In this document: one piece after another, positions 48,935-58,289 of the stretch
How positions within the stretch are numbered: the first letter of the stretch is position 1
How the letters are laid out: each line of letters starts with the position of its first letter
Origin: Sabellastarte sp. h YS-2021
Lineage: Eukaryota > Annelida > Polychaeta > Sabellida > Sabellidae
NCBI GenBank assembly: GCA_964017235.1
Contig: OZ024930.1
Span: forward strand, 150,908,221-150,972,220
Length of the DNA stretch: 64,000 nucleotides
Direction: 5' to 3'
Made by a program: the position numbers and the translations under genes
The notes under the pieces: generated by a model
The model's input: only the letters and a program-made list of their open reading frames with translations
Told to the model about the DNA's origin: nothing
Database searches by the model: none

Positions 48935-49600
48935 ATGTTAAACATTCTTACCAATGGTTACATTCTACCATTCAAAATTAGTCAGAGTTCCCCTGATTCA
49001 CTCAGGATACAAGGCCCATCAAGATCTAGCTCTGGCCTCTTACACCCAGTCTCTGCTGTCAAGAATGCAATAGAAAAGGTGGAAAATGTAAAATCTCTCA
49101 GGTTTTACAGTCACCTGTTTCTAGTCCACAAGCCTCACCAAAGGTGGAGGCCAGTGATAGACCTAGGCAGGCTCAACACCTTTCTACTTGTAGAAAGGTT
49201 CAAAATGGAAACTTCAGAGACCATCAGGGCCTCTCTGATTCCAGGGGAATGGGTGTCGTCGATAGACCTGTCTGTCGCCACCTTCACATCCCCTTCCACC
49301 AAAGCCCAAGGAAGTACCTGACACTGCTCTTAGGGTGGATAATAAATCAGGAGAATTCCGAACTCAAACCTATTCAAGTGTTTCTGTTTCATGGGCTACG
49401 AATACCACCTAGATTCAGCCCTTGTAAAACCCACTCGGAGAGATGGCTCAATCTTCAGGATCCGTTCCTACACATGAAATCAAAACATTTTTTGACTTGA
49501 AGATGTTTGATGTCGCTAACTGGGTTGCTCACCTCAACGGAGAAAATGATCCCGGAGGGATGCCATCACATGAGACCCTTTCAGTTTCACCTCAAGGAGA
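48935..49600 (+). pseudogene. DIRS 2 reverse transcriptase remnant
   Basis: RWRPVIDLGRLNTFLLVERF and GEWVSSIDLS match the N-terminal fingers of DIRS reverse transcriptase. A frameshift near 49265 moves the HIPFHQSPRKYL part to another frame. The palm with the YLDD box is missing, apparently deleted between about 49330 and 49430. The connection region (MSLTGLL equivalents) continues in another frame. Confidence 0.8.
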
Positions 49601-49689
49601 CTGGAGTTTTTCCTTAGTCATTGGACATCCTCCTTCCTTGGTCAGAGACCATTTCAGCTCACCTAGAGTAGTGGCAAATCCCTCAAACA

Positions 49690-50450
49690 TGATGAAGTGT
49701 GCAGACCTTCACCCCAAAGACCACAATACACAAATCTTTACAGACGCCTTAAACGAAGGTTGGGGCGCTCACTCAGAGCAAGTCTCTACAAAGGTCTGTG
49801 GTCAGACAGGGATATAAAGGCTACACATAAATGTTCTAGAGTTGAAGGCGGTTTCTCTGGCCCTGAAAAGGTTCAAGGACCAGTACCAAAACCAAACAGT
49901 GTTGGTTGCTACAGGCAACCCAACAGTTGTAGCCTACATAAACAAACAAGGAGGTACCCACTTGGTGAAGATGCATGCTCTCCTGTGGAAAATCATGATC
50001 TGGTGCCATCATTACCAGATAACTTTTAAGAGCCAGGCACATTACAGGGTGCCTCAATGTGATGGCCTACCAGTTCTATCCAGTCCAATAAACAGAATGG
50101 TCACTGCATTCGCAGATGTTCAAACAGATCTGTCAAGTGATTCACTCCTCATGTAGATCTATTTGCTACTCATCTGAACCACAAACTTCCACTGTTTGTG
50201 TCTCCAGTCCCACACCAAAATGCTTGGGGCACAGATGCTCTGAACATAATCTGGTCGGGTCTCTCTGCTTATGCTTACCCTCCCCTGGCTCTCCTTCATA
50301 GGGTGATCCAAAAATCAGGCAATGCAACTGCCTCATCATTGTAATAGGCCCAGGCTGGCCAGGGATGCCCTGGTTTTGGGACCTAGTGCAGCTCTCAACA
50401 GAGATCCCACTCCCCTTACAGTGTCAACAACACTTCTCAAAGAGTGCCAC
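49690..50450 (+). pseudogene. DIRS 2 RNase H and methyltransferase-like remnant
   Basis: QIFTDALNEGWGAH carries the first RNase H Asp, VLELKAV.LALK the Glu, and VLVATGNPTVVAYINKQGG has Gly where the third region of DIRS 3 has Asp (ATDNT). The segment further on, ending PGMPWFWDLVQL, matches the methyltransferase-like domain of DIRS polyproteins. Several frameshifts split the frame. Confidence 0.8.
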
Positions 50451-50499
50451 AACCAAGTGTTTCAAGCAGTCCACAACATTTCAACCTGCATGCCTGGTG

Positions 50500-51560
50500 T
50501 CTAGGAGTGGACAGCTCCAAGACCAAGGCTCCTCTGTGGAAGTGGCAGAGAGAATTGATGCCCCTCAAAGGTTATCAACAAGGACCATCTACAAATCAAG
50601 TGGGCCCTAATTGAGAAATGGTGCAGAGCAAATTTGGTGGATTTCTCCACTCCCTCTGTGAAACAAGTCTCAGACTTCTTCATGTACCTGTACCAAGATC
50701 AAAACAGGCGTCCATCTACCATTGATGGTTACAGGATGGCCTTTGTTGACATCTTGGGCCCAGCAGGGTTCCATATTTGTCAAAGCTCTAACCTTAACAG
50801 GTTACTTCCTAGCTTTCACAGGGATCTTCCCAAAAGTTCCAGGAATCTCCCAAATTGGAACTTTTCTGTTTTCTTAATGAGCTCATGAAGCACCCTTTTG
50901 AGCCCATGAAAAACAGAGACCTCAGACATCTTACACTCTAAACTGCTTTCTTGCTAGCTTTGGCCTCCGGCAAGCGCCGCAGTGAAATTTGTGCCTGGGT
51001 TGCAAACAAAGTATCTCATTTAGGCCAATGGGAAAAGGTAGCTTTGTTCCCCTCTTCAGACTTCATAGCCAAAAACCAACTAGCAAGAGAAGGTTCTCAA
51101 GTGTGTCTCTGGTGACTATCACTGCTTTGACTACCATTGTGGATAGACAATTCAAAGAAGACAGGACCATGTGTCAGTTCGGGCCCTGAGGTACTATTTG
51201 GATCAAACCAAAGACCTGAGAGGGTCTCGATTCCTACTCTTTATTTCCTTCTGGAAAGGGCATACCTCAGACTTCAGACCCGCTACTCTCTCTTCTTGGC
51301 TAAACAAACTATCCTACTTTGTTACATAACAAACAAGCAGACCAACAGTCCTTGGACTTGGTCCAAATTAAAGAGCATGACATTAGGGCCTTTGTGGCCT
51401 CTAAGGCCTTTTACGGTGGGATTTCAGTGGACCCAATCATGCAAGCTTGTCACTGGAAAACTCGCAACACATTTTCAAAGTTTTTACCTAAAAGACCCTA
51501 CTTAGTCAGACAATGACAACAATATGTATCTGGGTCCAGTCCAGTAGTAGCGACACAACA
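50500..51560 (+). pseudogene. DIRS 2 tyrosine recombinase remnant
   Basis: Fragments align with the recombinase of DIRS 3: VSDFFMYLYQDQNRRPSTID, GYRMA, FHRDLPKS, then a SGKRRSEI equivalent near 50965 that should hold the first catalytic Arg. The distal part reads SDFRPATLSSWLNK and then ends in multiple frames. This enzyme class integrates a circular DNA copy without making target duplications. The copy is dead. Confidence 0.8.
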
Positions 51561-52000
51561 AGTCCTAGACCCTTCCTCTCAGACTAGTTATCCTGTCTTT
51601 TATCTTTTATTTCAGTTACAGTATTTAACATGTATTAAGGACTTATTCAGGTGAACCCATAATCTCATCATAATATAAGGGTGGCAAGTTGATGACATTT
51701 TAAAGCCTAGGGCTTGTTTTCAGTCGTAGTGAAGCCCTTGGGGCTATATACAGTTTAAATGAGCACGGCTGCACTTACCCCTTCAAAATTCAGACATCCA
51801 GACAGCTTTACTACTGTCATTCATTCAAATATACTGGTTTTTGGCTTCTTATGGGCCCACTTCACGGAACTGGAGCACTGTAAGCGGGACTCAGACTGGC
51901 TTTTCTAAACATTCATTCTAATCTAATTAATTCAAAATCCAAAAAAAATTGACAAATACCTCCAGTCTCAGCTGTAATCCCTCCACCGTGTGGTTGGATT

Positions 52001-52076
52001 CAGCATTCAGTTCCACATGGCAAGCTGTTGTAGCGCAATAAAATTGAAAATTTTAATTACTTAAATGTAGCTTTTA
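52001..52076 (+). other. DIRS 2 internal complementary region
   Basis: cagcattcagttccacatgg ... gcgcaataaaa is the complement of the left terminus. It is joined through ttgaaa to attttaattacttaaatgt, the complement of the outer right terminus. The layout is as in DIRS 1. Confidence 0.85.
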
Positions 52077-53758
52077 TGTCCCCTAGGTGTGGTTGAAGGA
52101 GGGTCATCTCGGCCTTGCGTCTTAGCAGGCCAGTGTTGCTCATGGTATACAGCTCCCTCTGGAGGATATGGGCTACAGATTTGCTGAGGCAGGCTAAGGC
52201 CCTCTGCTGAATAAGGATTCTCTTATTCATGATCTCAAAATAGTCACAGGCGTTGTCATAACCATGCCTGACAGCTCTTTCAGGATTGGCACCCTTCTGG
52301 ATTTGGCTTTTAACCCTCTTAAAGGTAGCCTTGATACTGTGCTGACACTTCTCCATAACAGTGTTACAAGAAGATGCAGTGTTAGCGAAAGTAGCTGTGA
52401 AGTTGATGGTAAAGAGATTCTGCCTAGCTTGGTGTTCAAGTTTCTTGAGAACTTGTAGGGGAACCTTGCCCATAGGGGCCTCAGAGGGCTTAGGAGAAAC
52501 ACAGATCTTGGCAAAATCTGTATTGAACTCCTGGATTTTGTCTTCAAAATAAGGTTGTCCCACCTTGTAGTATTTGGCCGTTGAAGCCAGGGGTTTGATA
52601 TATTTACCCTCAGGTAAATTAAAGGTCAAGAAATCTTGTTCAAATTTCTCAAAAGCATCTTTGAGAATGGGATTTAAAGGGAGCATAGCAAAGGGGCCTC
52701 TTGGCCTAAGCTCCTGTTGGCCTTTCTCGTCGTCTAGGCCTAGCACAGTGGTAGAGGACCTAGGTGGGATCAGGGAGCTCAAGGATCTGCCTAAAAGTTT
52801 CCACTTCCTCTGTATATTGTGAAGGGAGGTCAGACATGTCTACCTCCCTGTAGAAAACTGGATCTGTGCTATCCTGTTGATGTTCAGGCTCAGAAGGAGC
52901 CTTTTGTTGAGGTTTTGTAGACTTTTTAATAGGGGCAGAGGACTGATCTTCCTCTGAAGAAGATGACTGAGAATAGTACTTTGCCCAAACCTTGTGTTTT
53001 TTCTTGTCTGAGTGCTTCTTTGCTTTAGAACACACCCTTTTAGGTTGTTCCGAGTTGTCCTCGGAATGAGGATCCGGATTCAAGATCAGTGTGTTTGGAA
53101 GCAGTGTCGGACTGGACACTTTGAGTGAATTTTGGAGGAAGTGGAGGACCATATACGTCCTTGTCCATTGGTTGAGCATCCGAGTGATCAGATGTCCAAG
53201 CCCGAACTGAAGTCTGAGTCATGGTTGGGTCTGGAAGTTTACTTGTTCTAGCTTTTGTAAAGAGGTGGAGGTCTTATCTACCTCCGCCTCGGAGGCTTTT
53301 TTCATAGACTGCATTTCGTCTTGGAGAAACTTCATAGCCTCCAGCATGGACGCTTGAAAAACCCCCATTTGTTGCTGAAGTTGGATGTTAAATTGATTAC
53401 CCAGGGATTTTTCTAGTCTAGTCTCTATTTTATTCTGCAAAGCAGTACCTGGGGTTGGTGGGACAGTTTGAGGAGTCTTCAAAGACAAAGACTCAAAACG
53501 TAGGGGTTGTGGACGTGGAGGTGAAGAAAATAAATTATCAGCAGCACCCTCAAGGTCTGCATGAGAGCCAGAAAATGCCTCCACATCATCACCCAATAAG
53601 TCCAGATCATCTTCCTTGCTAGTACTACAAGGATCCGATGCCTTCTGTTTCCTGACATACCGATGTCTGTGTTTAATCATAATTGGCTGTTCCTCAAAGA
53701 AACAGAAGTGACGGCATTTAGCTGGTCTGGTCTTGGCACTCGTTTGGTGGGTAGACAT
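52057..53758 (-). pseudogene. DIRS 2 minus-strand gag, truncated
   Basis: The start codon at 53758 is followed by an N-terminal basic region and a Gln/Met-rich coiled-coil-like stretch (FNIQLQQQMGVFQASMLEAM). Next comes an acidic/Ser-rich section and then a conserved core (PRGPFAMLPLNPILKDAFEK, VPLQVLKKLEHQARQNL, CDYFEIMNKRILIQQRALAC). The frame shifts three times (near 53220, 53060 and 52765). The C-terminus ends abruptly in the internal complementary region: the last residues (IKATFK) are encoded by the complemented right terminus, and the tail kept by the plus-strand gag is missing. Confidence 0.8.
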
Positions 53759-53943
53759 TTTTACTGCAATAAAAATCCGAATTGAAACGCGGAAAATACT
53801 TATCCTGCAATTTCCAAACTAAGACAAAATGATCTATACAATAAAATTAAACACATGGCAGAAGAATAACATCCAACAATATGTATTTCCTGAGAAAACA
53901 ACAGTGATATTGTAAGCTTAAGTTCAAATGCTTGCTAGTCGTG

Positions 53944-54135
53944 CGGCCAACAAGAGAAGAAGGGTTAGACACGAGATTACACTGTTTTGGTACACTATCA
54001 GCACGTGGATCCGGTCAATACTAAACGTCTATTTTTTTTTGGATGTTGGCCGGATGCCTGCGGCCATCCGAGATCAGCATTCAGTTCCACATGGTGAGCT
54101 TGTAGCTTATAAAAGCTACATTTAAGTAATTAAAA
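53944..54135 (+). repeat. DIRS 2 right inverted terminal repeat
   Basis: Inverse of 46573-46765, plus an outer extension (agcttataaaagctacattt) shared with the internal complementary region, so this is a true right terminus and not merely an inverted left one. Confidence 0.82.
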
Positions 54136-54284
54136 CTTTGCAATTTGTTTGGTCTTCATATAGTTTACTGATTACCTCCCTAATGATTGTGTTGTGTTGT
54201 CTATATAAAAGATGTCAAAAATTAATTGACATATGAAATGATTAAACCTTAATATATGTTAATATAACTGCAAGTAGAGCCTCA

Positions 54285-54601
54285 TTTTATTGCGTTAATA
54301 CATCCTATCCAATGGACAATAGCTTATCCGGTCGGCGTAGACCGGCCCGCCAAACGTCAGAAAAAGACGTCCTGTGTCTCCACTAGCAGGTCGGTCCGTA
54401 GCACCAGTGCACTCGCCAGATGGCGTGTCGTACTTCCTTCCTGTCTAGACAGAGTGACGTCATAGCATCTTTTTCGTTTGGCGCGAACCAGTGCACAGTG
54501 GAAAATTTTATCTCTGCCAGAAATTGTGTTTTTTGGAAATTATTGCTTGGAAATCGTCTTGAATCTTAGTATTCTAAAGTTACATCTCTGTTTTATGAAC
54601 T
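54285..54601 (+). repeat. DIRS 3 left terminal region and leader
   Basis: The outer ttttattgcgttaat matches the start of DIRS 1 and 2. The inner part is GC-richer and has repeated gaccgg-type strings. Its inverted partner is outside the window, so the repeat length cannot be set. It should contain the promoter. Confidence 0.6.
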
Positions 54602-56746
54602 ATGTCTTCACCTGGCCAGAAGAGGGGGAGTTGTGGCCATGCAATGGCTATTTTCGACGGACATGCTTTCTGCGCACGTTGTAGGGAAAAGGGGAAAGGT
54701 GAGGAACCGTGTATTGCTAACAAAGACACTGCAGACTGTACTCTCTGTAATTCATTCACCCCTGAGCAGCGTGCCCAGATCTCTACTCCATCGTATAAAA
54801 TCAAGAAAGAAAAAAGGGAGGCAAAACGTTTGGATAATCCCCAACCCACGGACGAACTTGTAGACCCTTCCAGTGTCTCCGTTATTGGGGTTGTTAGTGG
54901 GCCTAGTGCTGATAAATCGCCTGCCCCACCTGATAAGAAACTCAAAAAGGAAAAGCCCCCTGCTAAAACAAAGAAATCATCTTCATCTTCAACTCTCTCT
55001 TCTGCCACGGAAGAAAAGTTTTCAGCCCTTGAGGACAAATGGGTGGATCGTTTCAACAGGCTAGAAGCCTTACTCTTAGCCAGATCCATAGAACCTACCT
55101 TCTCTTCAGATGTCAGGGTCGCTCCAGATCACCCTCCACCAGGAAATGTTTCACGTGACTCTGAACCCTTTTTTCATCCAACTGATAAGTCTCTGGACAT
55201 CTCTCAGTGCACTGGCCCAGACTCTAGTGCTGCCTTGCAGCCGTCGGCCGGTAAGCTACACTCAGAGCATGCATCACAAGGTTCTTCAACTGTAAAGCGC
55301 ACTGGCCCAGACATTATTGCTTCACAGCAAAAGTCGGCCGGTAAGCTGAAATCTAAAGTTAACATTGCTACACAAGGGCGCACTGGTCCAGACACCGCTT
55401 CTCAGAAGCATAAGTCGACCGGTAAGCCTAGCTCAGACTCTCACCGACCTTCAACTCTTCCTGCTGAGACATCCGACCACCCTCCCTCCGACCGACCTTT
55501 GAGTTCAACCAGCTCATTTTCACCGACCCCTCAGACGGGCAGAAAGGACAGTATTTCTAGTTTGGACTCGGATACCCAGAGTCAGCTGTTTGACACTCCT
55601 CCGGTGGAACTTTTTGTAGAGGAGGGAGATTTGTCCGACGACCAGGAATTTGATCAAGAACTCCCGACGTCAGAAGAGCAAACCTACCGGGAAACTATGA
55701 GAGGCATACGTTCCTTCATGGGGTGGTCGCATATTCCTGATATGGACAGCTCAAACCCATCTGACGACAATCCCTTCGCGGGTCCCAAGGCTCCGGCACC
55801 CAGCAAGATTTCAGTACAAATACCTACAGAGGACTGGCTCTGCCGAAAATTAGCTAAACTCAACCTTAACATGACTGAGGGATACCCCTCCAGAACCACT
55901 GAAGCCGGTAGCCTTCCTATGGACCATTTCCTCCGGCCTCCAAAACCACAGACTAAATGGTATGGTCTTTACTCCGACCAGCAGTTAGATCCAGTCACAG
56001 TCGCCAGTTGGCATACAGGCCCGGCTAAGTTGAATTAGAGTTTTGGGAGGATAGCCAGGAAAGCCGCCTTGGCAGCTACACCCCCAGCTTCGCGTAGAAT
56101 TTCACAAGATACACTTAGGCGTTGGGAGAGGACGGCCAGAGAGGCCTCGGTAGTGTGCAATCAAACGGCCAGCTTCAACCGCTGTTTGTTTAAAGTACAA
56201 GGGGACATGCAAGCACAGTTGAAAGTTAAACGTTCAGACAATAAAGGCAAAATCTCCAAGAAACTATCCGACACCTCTGAAGAATTACAATTCCTTATGG
56301 AATTCAACTCTAGCATCACACAGGCTACAGCCAAGGCAATGGAGCACTTGACAGATTTTGTCTTCATTACCATGGGAAACCTTGCCTTGGCCCGTCGGGA
56401 TTCATATCTCAGCCACTTAAAGAACGGAGTGAAACCAGACACGTTTGCTGCCCTTAGGACCGGCCCACTCCATATAGCCACTTTGTTTGCAGAAACAGTT
56501 GTTAAAAAGGCTGAGGAGGAGATTGCCCTGTATGATAACAAGAGTCACCCAACGGCCACCACTTCACATACTAGGCAACGTTTCCACCCATATGAACGCC
56601 TTGATAAGAAGCAGGAGAGTCGGTCGGAGGGAAAACAGGACAGACCCGCCTGGAAGAATATCAACAGGCGGCCTTTCAAGCGAGGCAGGGGAAAAGCCTC
56701 TAACTTCTCTTCCCGACCTTCCCGCGGTCACCAACACTATAAATGA
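54602..56746 (+). pseudogene. DIRS 3 gag-like ORF1 with one in-frame stop
   Basis: An ATG at 54602 opens a frame that is intact to 56746 except for a TAG at 56036-56038. The N-terminus is Cys/His-rich: CGHAMAIFDGHAFCARC, then CIANKDTADCTLC, suggesting a zinc-binding module. The middle is Ser/Pro-rich with three copies of a TGPD...S(A/T)GK repeat (55209-55440). The part after the stop is helical and ends in an Arg/Lys/Gly-rich tail (RRPFKRGRGKA) that could bind nucleic acid. The stop may be a nonsense mutation or a read-through codon. ORF2 overlaps or closely follows. Confidence 0.82.
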
Positions 56747-56810
56747 CAATTATTATGTACACAAGGATACAAGCCAGTTGCTGACCCGGACTTTCCGCAC
56801 AGACCATACA

Positions 56811-57856
56811 ATGAACAATTTATTGACTGTAAATGTAAAGCCTCTTGTTGTCAAATTTGTTCCTTCTGCACCCGGGCTTCCACAAAGGAAAGGGATAAGT
56901 CCCGGTGTGCCAGAATGTCAATTAAAAAAGTGTCAATTAAAATCTGTGAAAAGTGTTTCTTGTGTCACTCCATTGTCTTGTGCTAATTCTGTTTCAAATG
57001 TACCAAATGCTGCCCTCACTCTGCCTGTAGGGGCCAGACTGCAAATATTTTGGCAGACTTGGCTGGACCGGGGTGCCGGTCCCAAAGTAGTTCAAATCCT
57101 GCGAGAGGGCTACACCCTCCCTTTCCGGATCCGACCAAACCTCATAAGAATTCCTACAGTCGTAAGCTGCTATGCCAATCCTCTCAGGAACAGCTACCTG
57201 TTAGAGGCATTGCATCAGCTTATCGACAAAAATGCTGTAGAACCGGTTTCCCATCAGACCTCGTTGGGGTTTTACAACCGACTCTTTTTAGTCCCCAAAC
57301 CCAACAACAAATGGAGACCTATATTGGACCTCAGCCATCTGAACCAATTTCTCAAAGTAGAGAAATTCAAGATGGAAACACCGGAAACCATCAGAACCTC
57401 CCTCCTACAAGGGGAATGGGTAATGTCGGTGGACTTCAAGGATGCTTATTTCCACATACCGATACAGAAACAGTCCAGGAAATACCTGAGATTTCAGGTC
57501 CAAGACCAGACCTACCAGTTCAAAGCTCTTCCCTTTGGTCTGTCCACGGCACCCATGGAATTCACTGTAATCACAAAGGAAGTCAAGCTAATGGCCATGC
57601 ACAAGGGTATAAGAATCCACCAGTACCTAGACGACTGGTTAGTAAGAGCCAAATCCCCCCAGGCTTGTCTCCGACATACTCAGATGCTGGTCAAAATATG
57701 CCAGGATCTAGGCTGGTTAGTGAATTTGGAAAAAATCAGAGCTGGAACCCAAACAAGTCTTCAACTTTGTAGGCTACCAGTTCGACCTCAAGTCCGGTCG
57801 GGTCCGACCGACACCGGACCGGTGGCAAAGCCTCCAGGGAAAGATACAAACATTTT
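56811..57856 (+). pseudogene. DIRS 3 reverse transcriptase, frameshifted and interrupted
   Basis: From the ATG at 56811 the frame gives a linker and then a full reverse transcriptase: KWRPILDLSHLNQFL, VDFKDAYFHIP, ALPFGLSTAPMEF and the catalytic YLDDW at 57624-57638. At the A-run 57730-57735 the homologous frame shifts by one, consistent with one extra A, and the true continuation runs in the other frame (FNFVGYQFDLKSG). Just after KIQTF the frame is cut by the Helentron-like insertion, and it resumes at about 62343. The upstream open part of the same frame (from 56487) overlaps gag and need not be translated. Confidence 0.88.
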
Positions 57857-58289
57857 TATGTCAGCTGACTTGTCAGTCAGCTGACATTATGTCGTCACTC
57901 TGCGGCGTGGGCGTACGCGTACGCGTCCGCGTGAACAACTTCTCCTCCAAAACTACAAGGCCTAGAGACGTGCTGTTTTTTTTAAAAGATACCTTATCTA
58001 TCGAGGATGAAAAATTGTTCAAGGCATGCAAATCTGTCTGTTCGTCTGTTTGCTAGAGACATTACAAGGGGGGTACCCCCACCAAAAGTGTGAAAATTTC
58101 AACACTTAATCACAATTTTCTCAGTGACTATTGCAGGGATTTCTCTCATATCTTGCATATATGTACTAGGCCAGAGGTAGATTCTCTTGTGTGAGTATGA
58201 GACCTGGATCTGTCTTACTTTTTTTTTAATAAATTTTTTTAATAATTTTTAATGCATTGAAATTCATGAAATCATGCACAAAATCATTT

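Larger units (their letters stand above)
46573..54135 (+). mobile_element. DIRS element 2, chimeric, with gag on both strands
   Basis: Inverted terminal repeats of about 190 bp (46573-46765 and 53944-54135) enclose 7.56 kb. On the plus strand, in order: decayed gag, reverse transcriptase, RNase H, methyltransferase-like, tyrosine recombinase, then the internal complementary region at 52001-52076. A normal DIRS would end there. Instead a second gag runs on the minus strand from 53758 to the internal region, followed by the right terminal repeat. All frames are broken, so it is not autonomous. It starts 53 bases after exon 11 of the host gene. Confidence 0.85.

Noticed and set aside
57860-57885. 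Target-site duplication (gtcagctgac) of a cut-and-paste transposon
   Set aside because: The reverse transcriptase frame places the boundary outside these strings, and a perfect hairpin follows the right copy, so the strings are better read as part of the element ends.
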